In this document: positions 25,608 through 34,641 of the stretch, piece by piece | Layout of the letters: each line of letters starts with the position of its first letter | How positions within the stretch are numbered: position 1 is the stretch's first letter | DNA from: Streptococcus henryi DSM 19005 | GTDB lineage: Bacteria > Bacillota > Bacilli > Lactobacillales > Streptococcaceae | Reading direction: 5' to 3' | Assembly: GCF_000376985.1 (NCBI RefSeq) | Contig: NZ_AQYA01000024.1 | Location: 1-55,407 of the forward strand | DNA length: 55,407 nt | Translations under genes and position numbers: made by a program | Notes under the pieces: model-generated | Database searches by the model: none | Seen by the model: the letters and a program-made list of their open reading frames with translations, nothing else | Told to the model about the DNA's origin: nothing

Positions 25608-25764
25608 AAAGTACATAGATTGAAAAATGTACTTTATTTTTATTTTGTACTTTATTTTAAACACTAATAATGTACAGAGCTGGGTGAGTATATTGTAGTT
25701 ATGGTGGAAATTCAATTGTACAAAATGTAGTAGAAAATAGAGGAGAGGAAGTAGGTTCAAATGT
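25608..25764. repeat. TGTAC-motif cluster in an intergenic region
   Basis: Six GTAC-centred sites (AAAGTACAT, AATGTACTTTA, TTTGTACTTTA, ATGTACA, TTGTACA, ATGTACA) in about 155 bp. The first two face each other as an inverted pair. A related pair AAAATGTACTTT / AAAGTACATTTT lies at 28614-28665, and oriT carries GTGTACAAA twice. No convincing gene is seen in 25485-26055. Confidence 0.55.
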
Positions 25765-25912
25765 ACACTTTTTGAAGACGATAATGTGTCATTTTATATA
25801 AATTTTGGGAACTATATACCAGTTTACACCAACCACAAGATATAGTATTTGCGTGAATATCAAAAAAGGCGACGTGAGTCGTCTAAAAATCTTAGAATTT
25901 TATATTAAAACT

Positions 25913-25944
25913 AAAGTGAGATAATTATTGTATCTCACTTTTTT
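25913..25944 (+). terminator. Terminator before the lipoprotein genes
   Basis: AAAGTGAGATA, loop ATTATTG, TATCTCACTTT, then T. No gene directly precedes it on the + strand, which hints at an unannotated short transcript from the 25.5-25.9 kb interval. Confidence 0.7.
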
Positions 25945-26055
25945 CTGGGTTTGTCCCATAATTTTTAACATTTTTAGAAAGTTACTATAATTTATTCAGA
26001 GGAACATTTGTTATGATATAATGAGTATAAAGCGAAAGAAAAAAGAGGGATTATT

Positions 26056-27233
26056 ATGAAAAAAGCTTGTTTTATTTTTTTTGTTTATTACTAGTAGGCT
26101 GTCATCAGGAATCAAATAATACTAAAACAACGCAAAGTAGTGAAAGAATACAAACTTCTAGCAGTAGTAATATATCATCACAAGAAGAGAGTAAAGATTA
26201 TAGTGAATGGTACCTAAATTATAAGTATTATTATGTCCGAGCTAATACATCATCATTAATGGTTGGAGGGTTATCATTAAATAATGATGGTACCGCAATA
26301 TTATATAGATCTGGTGCAGAGCTAATGGCATATAATCAAGGAAGTCCTCTGATAGGGACATACATAATCGAAGAGTATAAAGGATCGGATTCTATTCAAA
26401 CCTATGTCACTTCGGGAAATATGACCGTAAATGGTGAAGAACCTAGTCGAACAGCAGTTATGCCACGTATTAAGATTGTAATTAATATTTCTTCTGAAAA
26501 TATTGAGAGACTTAATGGTTCAGCTACCCCTTCGGAAAACCAGACGGAAGTATTATATGGATATAGCAATGATGAAGAGAATAAAGTATTAACAACAGGA
26601 GAAGAAAATAAATCAACAATACAAGTCTATTTTCATGGAAAACCTAATGAAACAGAATATGTTGTTAATGTAGATGAGGTAAATCTACGTTCAAAACCAA
26701 GCTTAAATTCCGATATTATTGATTCAAGACGAAAGGGTGATATTATCCAAGTATCTGATTACGTTAATGGTGATAAATATAATGATATTTCAACTTGGCA
26801 GGAAGTAACCCTTGATGGAAAAGTATGTTACGTTTGGTCAGGTGCTCTTCGAGTAAAATCAGCTTATGATCAAGAACAACAATCAGTCAAAGATATTGAT
26901 TTAACTGCGATTAGTTCTGGAAATTACGAATCATTAGTCGGAACATGGGTTAATGGCAAAGGTGAGACTCTCATTATTCAAAGTGATGGCTTAATCGTTA
27001 GCACAGTAGATGGAAGGTCAGGTAAAGGAAGTTTGGGTGGTGCTTTTAGGTACGAAAGTGATGGTGTTCCTTATATTGGAGTCAGTAATGGGTATACTGG
27101 AGGTTTATTGGCATTGCTTAAGGTTGGTTTTAAGACAACAGGAGATAATTCGGATACTTCTAAACCACGAATTGTACCAACCCAAAATGGTGTATATAAT
27201 TTACCAGCTGACGCCTATTATTATCTCCAATAG
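26056..27233 (+). pseudogene. Lipoprotein with SH3b and DUF6287-like domains, out of frame at T8
   Basis: The natural ATG (26056, after AGAGGGA) begins MKKACFIFF but runs into a stop because the T8 tract at 26075-26082 is one base short of joining the lipoprotein frame. From the tract onward the frame reads CLLLVGCHQ (lipobox, Cys about residue 15) and continues 380 residues to 27233. Ser/Thr-rich linker, SH3b-like domain (VNLRSKPSLNSDIIDSRR) at about 210-265, and C-terminal DUF6287-like domain (SGNYESLVGTWVNGKG). Phase-variable off state, sequencing error, or weak TTG start at 26067 are all possible. TATAAT at 26017 is a likely -10. Confidence 0.75.
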
Positions 27234-27259
27234 TATAATTAATTAAGGAGAAAATTTAG

Positions 27260-28186
27260 ATGAAAAAGATGGCTTTGCTAGGAATGATGGGATTATCGAT
27301 ATTGTTTGGTTGCTCTAAAAAAGATAGTAATCAAGCGGCGACTGGCAGTTGGTATACTAGTTCAAATGAAAGTAGTAGCTCGACTTCTAGTTCATCACAA
27401 ACTGAAGGTAATGAGAAAACGATGAGTAATAATAGTATTTATGATATCGTTTTAGAAAAACTTAGAAATGATACAAGTGATACTCCAGCGACGCATTACG
27501 CCTATTATGATATCGATGGGAATGGTCAGGATGAACTATTTTCTGGACGGTACTGGGAGTCTACAGGAACAGTTGAATTTGCGGCTCTTTATTATGATAA
27601 TAACGGAGTAGCTGACTATTTGGCACAAAGTTATGTTGCATCAAGTGGTGGTTATCGAGAAGCTACAAATATTTACACAGATGGAACGATTATTACTGCT
27701 AAGTGGATGTCAACAGGAACAGAAATGGAAGATACCCAGTATCAATTGAGAGCAGATAATAGTGGTATTGATACTATAAAAAGTGCTACTGTACCGATTG
27801 GTAAAGATGTGGAATTAACGGATTACTTTGATGTAAAAAATAAAGAGACATTTGATTTTAGTGTGCTTGCTTGGCAACCATTAGTATCTGAACAAGCAAA
27901 TTCTGATGATTTAGATGTTAATCAGATACTTAGTGGAAATTACGAATCATTAGTCGGAAAATGGGTTAATGGCAAAGGCGATACGTTGACTATCAGTGCT
28001 GATGGGACAATTAACGAAGATGGTGTAATCCGTTCGGCAGGTAAGAATGATAACAGACTTGTTTATTTAGCAGCTGGTTCTAACAATGGAGCTCCAGGAG
28101 GATTTGCGATTGGATTATTTCCAATTGGTGTTGAAAATCCATTAGGAGATTATTCAGATACTTCAAAACCAAGGTTGGTTGTATGA
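27260..28186 (+). CDS. DUF6287-like lipoprotein, probably truncated by a late stop
   Basis: 308 residues. Lipoprotein signal MKKMALLGMMGLSILFGC, Ser-rich linker, central domain with THYAYYDIDGNGQDELFSG, and a C-terminal domain (SGNYESLVGKWVNGKGDTL) nearly identical in part to its upstream neighbour. The frame stops at TGA 28184, but the same frame continues QQFTDFPADVYYYRK to TAA at 28234, matching the neighbour's ending LPADAYYYLQ. A point mutation has therefore probably removed the last 16 residues. Ribosome site AAGGAG. Surface location is inferred from the lipobox. Confidence 0.82.
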   Translation: MKKMALLGMMGLSILFGCSKKDSNQAATGSWYTSSNESSSSTSSSSQTEGNEKTMSNNSIYDIVLEKLRNDTSDTPATHYAYYDIDGNGQDELFSGRYWESTGTVEFAALYYDNNGVADYLAQSYVASSGGYREATNIYTDGTIITAKWMSTGTEMEDTQYQLRADNSGIDTIKSATVPIGKDVELTDYFDVKNKETFDFSVLAWQPLVSEQANSDDLDVNQILSGNYESLVGKWVNGKGDTLTISADGTINEDGVIRSAGKNDNRLVYLAAGSNNGAPGGFAIGLFPIGVENPLGDYSDTSKPRLVV

Positions 28187-28229
28187 CAACAATTTACTGA
28201 TTTCCCTGCAGATGTATATTATTATCGAA

Positions 28230-28298
28230 AATAACATCCCAAAAATAAAAACCAACCAAACCAACGATTCGTTTGCTTTTTATTTTTGGGATGTTATT
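28230..28298. terminator. Very long perfect inverted repeat, bidirectional terminator
   Basis: Perfect 22-bp arms, starting AATAACATCCC and ending GGGATGTTATT, with A and T runs inside each arm and a 25-base loop. It lies between convergent genes and covers the stop codon of each frame (28234 and 28294). Confidence 0.75.
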
Positions 28299-28506
28299 CT
28301 TGTTCACGGATAAAGGTGAGGGTTTGGTATTGGGATAATTCTGGTGAGGATTGGAAGCCGTCAAAGGTTAGGTGTTTGATTTGCTCAATGGTTTCAATTT
28401 GCTTTTCAGCCATTAGTGAGATCAAACGACCTCGTCCTTTTTTAGAAATAGTTGAATGAACTTTTGGCTTTCCGTTTCTATTTTCCATAAAGACAATTTT
28501 AACCAT
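28294..28506 (-). CDS. Small hypothetical protein
   Basis: 70 residues, basic N-terminal part (MVKIVFMENRNGKPKVHS), no membrane segment. Its stop lies inside the inverted repeat above. Ribosome site weak. Family not recognised; it may be a leftover of a larger mobile-element gene. Confidence 0.45.
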   Translation of the reverse strand: MVKIVFMENRNGKPKVHSTISKKGRGRLISLMAEKQIETIEQIKHLTFDGFQSSPELSQYQTLTFIREQE

Positions 28507-28793
28507 GGGTTTACGGATATTTGGAGAGAAAATGGGACTGATTAAACCAAACCGTATAAGGCAGTAGCGATACGAAGGTGGTTATCAAGATAATGTCGCT
28601 CCGCTTAAATAGGAAAATGTACTTTTGAAAAAATTTCCAGTTTTGTCGTTAATAAAGTACATTTTTGGCATTTTTTTCCTAAAAAATTTTTTTGGTTATG
28701 ATTGAAATTTTCTTATTATCTTAGAAACTGAAAATAGAGTTTAGATTATTTCTTTCTCGAAAAGACTTATTTTTCGGAGAGTTTATGATATAG
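28507..28793. other. Noncoding interval with inverted TGTAC sites
   Basis: No supported gene. Contains AAAATGTACTTT (28614-28625) and its inverse AAAGTACATTTT (28654-28665), and a weak hairpin CTCGAAAA/TTTTTCGGAG near 28757-28780. Confidence 0.5.
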
Positions 28794-28820
28794 AAAAAAT
28801 CAGTCAAATTGACTGATTTT
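28794..28820 (-). terminator. Terminator of the methyltransferase gene
   Basis: On the - strand AAAATCAGTCA / TTGACTGATTTT followed by a T run. It overlaps the methyltransferase stop codon. Confidence 0.8.
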
Positions 28821-30363
28821 AATTTTGGTTGATTGCAATGGCTACTTGTTCAGCAATAGCTCTTGCGAGTAGAGGAGGAACGGCGTTTCCAACTTGAGTA
28901 AACTGAGGTGTTTCCTGAGATCGTTTATCCCCGCCTGTAGTTCTTTTACCGAGAAATTCAAAACTATCATCAAATGATTGCATACGAGCCATCTCACGAA
29001 CAGTCAGAACACGGTTAAAATAAGGATGAATAAAGTCATCTGGTAATGTTACCATTGTAGGGGACACAGAATCAGGGTTAAGTCTTGTACGTATAGATTT
29101 TTTGGTTAAGATGGCTTCACCGATTCTATCAGTAAACTCACCGTCAACCAGAATCTCATGAAACGCTTCTTCATTAAGATATTGATTTAAATTATCTTCT
29201 ATTGAATCCCAGAAATGTAAAGTTGTTTCTATACTTGAATCTAAGCGATTTGAAAGTGACTTGATAATTGAAGCAAATTCATTACCGTCTGGGTCTAATA
29301 TAGCTAGTTGAGAGAGTTGTCTATTTGTAAAGTGCACCCAGCGACTCTCCTTGAACCTGTCTTGGTAAATACCAAGTTCTCTGAGCTGTTCAAGTATGAT
29401 AACAAAGTTTGCTTCTGAATTAACTTGAAAGAGACTTTCGTTAAATAATTCAGGTGAATTATCACGAAGATTGATGCCTTCCTTCTTGAGGCGATTAATT
29501 ACCGCTCGAGTATTTTCTCCAGGTCTATAAAGAGCAAAGCGTTGTGAAACGATAATGTCATGGCGTGATTCTTCCATATTCTTGATTTCATCTCTAGGAA
29601 TGAAATCGCCATTAACGTTTGGAGTGACACCATTCATACGTTCAATTGAATAGTCTGAGTCGTAATGTATTTCATTGTATAGGTTGCCTAAAGCATCAGA
29701 TACAGTAACAGTAGGGTAATTCTCAGACTCAGGATATTCAATCGGAGCAACATCGTTTCGATATGCTAAAAAGACAACACGGTTACGTTGTTGAGGAACT
29801 CCAAATTCGGATGCATTTAATACTTTTACATCTAGCAAGGTATATCCGAGACCGTCAAATTCATCATTTAAAATATCTTTGACCAATCTTTGACCAAGGT
29901 ATAGTTCATCGTTTAGCACACTTGGAAAGTCTAACATTAACATGTCGAGAATGCCAGTAACATTTTCCATCACAACATACCTAGGTCTAATGTCTCGGAT
30001 GATTCTTAGATATTCATGGAAGAGCATATTTCTAGGGTCACTTGCGTCTCGTTTACCTAAACGGCTAAAACCTTGACAAGGAGGACCACCAAAAATTGCA
30101 TCTACATTACCAGTCTCAAAAATAGGACCATATCTTAGATTGTTTATTTTTTCGAAGATTAACTCAGAAGTCAAATCCTTTATATCAGCAAGTTCAAAGT
30201 GAGTATCAACTCCTTCAATAAGACCCAATTGCCTATGTCTATTAACATAAGTCTCCTCAACCATTGGACTCTTATCGCTAGAAAAAATAATGTTAAAGCC
30301 AGCTTGAAGAATACCTTCACTAAAACCGCCAGCTCCAGAAAATAAATCAATTGCGTAAGGCAT
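28819..30363 (-). CDS. DNA (cytosine-5) methyltransferase of a type II R-M system
   Basis: 514 residues with all main C5-methyltransferase motifs: I DLFSGAGGFSEG, IV GGPPCQGFSRLG (catalytic Cys), VI VMENVTG, VIII VPQQRNRVVFLA, X FTQVGNAVPPLLARAIA. The target recognition region before motif X is long (about 200 residues). It protects host DNA against the endonuclease encoded on the other side of the divergent control region. A plausible leftward -10 is TATAAT at 30395-30390. The cognate site is not readable from sequence. Confidence 0.93.
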   Translation of the reverse strand: MPYAIDLFSGAGGFSEGILQAGFNIIFSSDKSPMVEETYVNRHRQLGLIEGVDTHFELADIKDLTSELIFEKINNLRYGPIFETGNVDAIFGGPPCQGFSRLGKRDASDPRNMLFHEYLRIIRDIRPRYVVMENVTGILDMLMLDFPSVLNDELYLGQRLVKDILNDEFDGLGYTLLDVKVLNASEFGVPQQRNRVVFLAYRNDVAPIEYPESENYPTVTVSDALGNLYNEIHYDSDYSIERMNGVTPNVNGDFIPRDEIKNMEESRHDIIVSQRFALYRPGENTRAVINRLKKEGINLRDNSPELFNESLFQVNSEANFVIILEQLRELGIYQDRFKESRWVHFTNRQLSQLAILDPDGNEFASIIKSLSNRLDSSIETTLHFWDSIEDNLNQYLNEEAFHEILVDGEFTDRIGEAILTKKSIRTRLNPDSVSPTMVTLPDDFIHPYFNRVLTVREMARMQSFDDSFEFLGKRTTGGDKRSQETPQFTQVGNAVPPLLARAIAEQVAIAINQN

Positions 30364-30560
30364 CGTTTTACCTCTTTCTTTCTTAATAAATTATATCAAA
30401 AAGTATTTGATAAGTCCAGGATGGAGGCTAAATTAGCCCTCGTTGATATATTCGTAAATTACATTGAAGAACAATATACCAGATAAAAAGATACCTTTAC
30501 CGAATTATAAAGCGTGGTATTACAGTAAAATATCATTAAATATAACCTACAGGAGTAGTT

Positions 30561-31013
30561 ATGGAGATTATTTTTAACAACTTAGATAAAATCAGAACCA
30601 AACGAGACCTAAGTATCTCTGAATTAAGCAAAATATCAGGGTACTCAAGAAAGTCTATTGCCAAATTGCTTTCAAGGAATACTAATTTTGAAACCAGATT
30701 GGCAATTACAGTAAGCATGGCTAAAGCTTTGAATGTAGATTTTAAAAAACTATTTAAACGTGGTCAGGTTGATTATGGTAGCTTTGATACGGACTATACA
30801 GCAGAAAGATACCTAGAGTGCTTTGTTATCAATGTAAAAAATAAACTCAATGATAGATATCGTTATTTTATTAGAACAGAATCGGGTCTTAGTCAGTCTA
30901 CGATTAGTGACCTATTAAATGGAAAAACAAAAGATCCACAGGTACGTACACTATTGAAAATAGCAAATTCAATAGAGGTGCCGATAGAAAAACTTTTTGA
31001 AGAGGTAAAGTAG
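30561..31013 (+). CDS. Two-HTH regulator of the R-M system
   Basis: 150 residues with two HTH units: one at about 15-62 (LSISELSKISGYSRKSIAKL) and one at about 105-145 (LSQSTISDLLNGKTKDPQVR). It sits directly before the endonuclease gene (stop and ATG adjacent), the position of controller proteins. Most C proteins have about 80 residues and one HTH, so this is an unusual double form. ATG at 30561 after ACAGGAG. Confidence 0.78.
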   Translation: MEIIFNNLDKIRTKRDLSISELSKISGYSRKSIAKLLSRNTNFETRLAITVSMAKALNVDFKKLFKRGQVDYGSFDTDYTAERYLECFVINVKNKLNDRYRYFIRTESGLSQSTISDLLNGKTKDPQVRTLLKIANSIEVPIEKLFEEVK

Positions 31014-32237
31014 ATGTTATTTGAGCCATATGAAGATGAACTTTCTTATATTGAAAAGATTCATGAATATAATAGTAAAGACTATACAATTATAAGGCTA
31101 ACAGACACAATGATCGGTAAAAGAATTATTGATGCAAATGTTTTTGTTCAAGATATTCTAAAAAAATATGGCTTGTTAGATTTTTCAAAACTTGAAAAAG
31201 GTGAGAAAAAAATACTTCAAGCAAAGGTGGTTGGAAAAAATGCTGATTTTGAAACAAAAATGTCATGCTATAGAGCAAAGACAAGAGGTGATGAAAGATT
31301 TTGGATTTATGGGAAAAAATTTAAAGACCAAGTAGAACCTGGTCAATTAATTTATATTACTGTTAATCCTGATAAAGATAAAGTTATTACCATCAATCTT
31401 TCAACTGAAATGATTGAAGATATTCAATTATCATCAGTCTTTGGTGTAGACAAAATAAAGGAATCTCTAACAAGATTGCTTCCTAGTATTAAAGAAATTG
31501 CCTCACAAGGCTTTCACCCAAATTCTAAAGGAGCTGGGAAGATTGCACCGAAAGATGCTGGCGATACACTAGAGTCTTTGCTAGGAATTGAAACAAATAA
31601 TCGACAGGATGCTGATTTTGAAGGCGTTATAGAGTTAAAATCTAAAACGTCAAAAACGCTCGATACACTATTTACATTGAGACCCCAATTTGATGGGACA
31701 CCCGTAGAGGAGTTTGAACCCAATGACCGTAGTAGGGTTTCAGGATTTGCAAGATATTATGGGTATGAATCAGATAAGCATCCAGGTATGAGTAGCCTCT
31801 ATATTACGATTGGTTCTGAAAATGCTCCTCAAAATAATCAAGGTTTTTATCTAGAGGTAAATGAAAATGACCGTACCGTTGAAATCAGAAAGGCAGAAAA
31901 CGGTAGTAGTCATAAAGCTGGTTATTGGAATTTTGATGATTTAGAAAATGAACTACACCTGAAACATCCAGCAACATTATGGGTGAAGGCGGAAAGAAGA
32001 ATGAGTGGTAATATTGGTGAATTTAAATATGTAGAAGCAGAGCTCACTCGTTCACCTCAATTTATGACGTTTATCTCCCTGATAAAATCGGGTGTCGTAA
32101 CATATGATTGGCGAGGATATACTACTAAAGAAGGGAAATATTCTGGGAAAAATCATGGGAACGCCTGGCGTGTGAAAAACAAGCAACGAAATCAATTGTT
32201 TGGTAGTTCAGAAGTGATTAATTTGTTATCAGACTAG
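31014..32237 (+). CDS. MvaI/BcnI-family restriction endonuclease
   Basis: 407 residues. The C-terminal two-thirds has the conserved region DTLESLLGIETNNRQDADFEGVIELK in pieces: LESLLGI, then DADFEG, then IELKSK, giving the PD-(D/E)xK-like catalytic set (Glu, Asp, Glu-x-Lys) of MvaI/BcnI enzymes. Also HPATLWVKAERR and a basic C-terminus (WRVKNKQRNQLFGS). Cuts unmethylated foreign DNA. Family members recognise CCNGG-type sites, but the specificity here is unknown. Confidence 0.82.
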   Translation: MLFEPYEDELSYIEKIHEYNSKDYTIIRLTDTMIGKRIIDANVFVQDILKKYGLLDFSKLEKGEKKILQAKVVGKNADFETKMSCYRAKTRGDERFWIYGKKFKDQVEPGQLIYITVNPDKDKVITINLSTEMIEDIQLSSVFGVDKIKESLTRLLPSIKEIASQGFHPNSKGAGKIAPKDAGDTLESLLGIETNNRQDADFEGVIELKSKTSKTLDTLFTLRPQFDGTPVEEFEPNDRSRVSGFARYYGYESDKHPGMSSLYITIGSENAPQNNQGFYLEVNENDRTVEIRKAENGSSHKAGYWNFDDLENELHLKHPATLWVKAERRMSGNIGEFKYVEAELTRSPQFMTFISLIKSGVVTYDWRGYTTKEGKYSGKNHGNAWRVKNKQRNQLFGSSEVINLLSD

Positions 32238-32432
32238 GAATAAAGAATGCAAGATAAGTATGATAGAACTTTGAGGCAATGAGATTTACAGAAAATATTG
32301 TAAACGATAGATTACTTTATGATGGTAGATATGGTACTCTCATACAACGTCATACGTTTTAGGAGGTTTTTTAAAAGAGAGACGTTAAAGATGATGAGCT
32401 AGCCAAACTAGGCTTAAATGAAAGTTATGAAT
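32238..32432. other. Short interval with a possible decayed frame
   Basis: A 27-codon frame from 32281 (MRFTENIVNDRLLYDGRYG) ends at 32364; about 30 bases later another frame reads KDDELAKLGLNESYEFN. Together they look like a degraded coding region. Not confident. Confidence 0.35.
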
Positions 32433-32744
32433 TCAATCTTTTTTTAATTCGATTTCATTTTTGGTAGGTTCGATTATATCCGAAAAGAAGCTTTCAATAT
32501 TTGCAGTAAGATAACCTTTCGACTGTTTTGGGGTATGATTAAATAGTTCAACAAATGAGGGTAAAGTTAGAATGTCAGCAGATTCAATATTAAATTGCTT
32601 TTGCTTGCAAAGATTGAATAGTTCTGTTCCGAAGTTTTTGACAGTTTGCTGAAATTCACCGTGAAATATATTCTTGGTTAAGAGAATTTCAAGATTAGAA
32701 ATAAAGTCTTCCAAGTTATCATAAAGTTCTTCAAAATTTGTCAT
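32433..32744 (-). CDS. Hypothetical protein next to the R-M genes
   Basis: 103 residues, helical and acidic (NFEELYDNLEDFISNLEILL), no signal. GGAGAACTACC on the - strand provides a ribosome site and TATA-rich DNA lies upstream. Possibly an accessory or immunity gene of the island; no family recognised. Confidence 0.6.
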   Translation of the reverse strand: MTNFEELYDNLEDFISNLEILLTKNIFHGEFQQTVKNFGTELFNLCKQKQFNIESADILTLPSFVELFNHTPKQSKGYLTANIESFFSDIIEPTKNEIELKKD

Positions 32745-32999
32745 GGTAGTTCTCCTTAAAGTATATTTAGTTTTATTGTAAACAATGTTAGTAATGATGT
32801 CAAAAGCATTACAGGATTTAGTGGTATATATGCTATAATGAATATAAAGAAAAATGAATTAAATTATGTCAAGAAAATAGGAAAGAAGTTAACTGAGTTA
32901 TTTCAAATTAGATGAAATTTATTCAATTTTTTTGAACAGTAAAAACGTTTACGAGTTGTGATTAAAGCTTTTTTCAAGATTATGAAATTCAACCCTGAC

Positions 33000-33050
33000 A
33001 AACCAGGTCTCAAAAAAGCCCGCAAGGCATCACAATTCTCAAAACGTTAA
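33000..33050 (+). other. rpsI 3'-end att copy 1
   Basis: 51 bp encoding KPGLKKARKASQFSKR and a stop, the C-terminus of ribosomal protein S9. The preceding codons (FNPD) are not S9, so this is an attachment-site remnant, not a gene. It is followed by the S9-type terminator and an integrase remnant. Confidence 0.88.
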
Positions 33051-33075
33051 TATCCAGTTATATCAACGTTTCAGA

Positions 33076-33108
33076 GCACTTTGCGAAGATTTCGCAAGGT
33101 GCTTTTTT
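33076..33108 (+). terminator. rpsI-type terminator, copy 1
   Basis: GCACTTTGCGAA, loop GAT, TTCGCAAGGTGC, then TTTTTT. The same hairpin recurs at 37000-37032 after the second att copy. Confidence 0.88.
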
Positions 33109-33183
33109 GTTGAAAAAAGCGCCTTGGTAATCCTTTTGGTAATCTGTTGAGGCCTAGTTTTGAGAGTGGTTAAGCTAGAATGA

Positions 33184-33797
33184 CTATTTAGCTTTATTGA
33201 GGTAATCCGCGAACTTTTTAATAGATTGTTTTTCTCCTGATTTTGTAGCATGACTATAAGTATCTAAAGTCATCTGGCTGGTAGCATGACCTATACGTTT
33301 AGCGGTATTTACAGGGTCAATTCCCATTTCAATCATCAAGGTTGCGTGAGTGTGTCTAAAACCATGTGGGCTAATCTTTTTGAGATGATGATTTCGTATA
33401 ATACGTTTTAGAATATTGTTGATATAGTCAGCATGTAAGGGTTCTATCTTACCATCTCGGTTGCAGTATGTAAACATAAATTCTTTGTTGAGAGAAAGAG
33501 GTTGTACTGATAATTGCCCTTTTTCTTTGCTAGTTTCTTGTTTCCATTTGTTGAGGATAGAACAAGTTTCGTCATCAAGATAGATAGAGCGGACTGAGAA
33601 AGTATTTTTTGTTCCTTTTTCAATGGCATGATCATCTATTCTTCCTAAACTTTTGCTAACTGTTAATAGTTGATTCTCAGAATCAAAATCTTCCCACTTG
33701 AGAGCATATAGTTCTCCCTTGCGTAATCAGCTATAAGCTAATAATCGGAATAGCGCATAATGTTTATAGGGTTCATTTTCCAAAATAATTGTCAAAG
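33184..33797 (-). pseudogene. Tyrosine integrase C-terminal remnant 1
   Basis: Catalytic part of a phage/ICE integrase: HGFRHTHATLMIEMGIDP, RIGHATSQMTLDTYSHAT (His and Tyr nucleophile). A TGA at about 33727 interrupts AYSGLRKGEL (Gly codon lost), and homology ends at 33797, where transposase sequence begins. Nearly identical to the remnant at 37118-37770, so both came from related rpsI-targeting elements. TTGGTAATC repeats lie downstream (33123-33141). Confidence 0.88.
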
Positions 33798-33970
33798 TGC
33801 GTTGTCGAGTTGAGCATGTTTTCGGATTTATTGAAAATAGTATGAAGGGAAGTACCTTTAGAGGGATTGGAATGGCTAGGGCAAAGACAAATGTGACCTT
33901 AACCAACCTCCTCTATAATATCTTTCGATTTGAACAGATCAAACGACTAGGGTTGAAATCATGGGCTTAG
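33797..33970 (+). pseudogene. IS5-like transposase C-terminal fragment
   Basis: 55-60 codons in frame: RVEHVFGFIENSM, then FRGIGMARAKTNVTLTNLLY, then a stop. The RVEHVFG / RA / NLLYN pattern is that of the C-terminus of IS5-family transposases. It abuts the integrase remnant, marking a deletion or insertion scar. Confidence 0.75.
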
Positions 33971-34060
33971 TGCGCCCAAAAATTGGGAAATAGCCTTGAG
34001 TAAGACTCACAAATAATAAATTGCAAGAAGTAAACAGTAGATTCAAGACAAATTTGATGA

Positions 34061-34381
34061 TCTATTGATGTTTTTAGAGGTTCCCTTATAGATTTGTTTG
34101 CCGGTGTTGCCGATATTCGTCAAGGCTTTGAAGATATGAATACCAGATGTGCATTTTCTTCAGAATGGGATAAATTTTCTGCAAAGACTTATAAAGCTAA
34201 TTATGGCGAAGTACCATTCGGAGGCATTACCAAAATTAATGTAGAGGACATACCAAAACACGATGTGCTGCTTGCTGGATTTCCTTATCAGCTTTTTTCC
34301 AATATCGGAAAAAGAGAAGGGTTTGGACATGAGACGTAAGGAACGTTGTTTTTTGAGATTGTAAACGATGTGTTTTCATAA
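34061..34381 (+). pseudogene. C5 DNA methyltransferase N-terminal remnant
   Basis: Motif I LIDLFAGVADIRQGFEDMN and a decayed motif IV: the expected PCQPFS reads PYQLFS, so the catalytic Cys is lost. At 34337 a TAA replaces the Gln of HET-Q-GTLFFEIV; the frame then continues to 34381 and ends. No start codon, no C-terminal half. Unrelated in sequence detail to the intact methyltransferase at 28819. Confidence 0.85.
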
Positions 34382-34641
34382 GGAAAATTCTAATTATTAT
34401 ATTGAGTGATAATAAATATGCTGTAGCAGATCTAAGACATTATTTTAAAACTTTGGTAGAATTTAGGTAATTGAATTGGTTTTTAAGAAGTAGCCAACTC
34501 AGAAGATTATATACAGAAAGGAAAGAGCGAGAGAGGCTTTGTGTTTGGGTAGTTTATCAATTCTTGTGAGAAGTAGCTAAACAGGATAACTTGACATGGT
34601 TCCTGGCCCAAAACAGCTTTACGCTCTTTGTATTTTTATCT
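34382..34641. other. Noncoding interval upstream of the oxidoreductase
   Basis: No gene supported. It joins a decayed methyltransferase remnant to an intact gene whose own upstream region (no ribosome site) seems to be missing, so it likely contains a breakpoint near 34600-34640. Confidence 0.5.

Noticed and set aside
25518..25760. 80-residue minus-strand ORF rich in Leu, Tyr and Phe
   Set aside because: AT-driven open frame across the TGTAC repeats, with no ribosome site or recognisable domain.
25608..25764. CRISPR array
   Set aside because: The repeated unit is under 12 bp, spacing is irregular and orientation varies; no cas genes are present.
33000..33050. A partial rpsI gene
   Set aside because: Only the last 16 codons match S9; the bases before are unrelated, and the same 51 bp recurs at 36924, so these are attachment-site copies.
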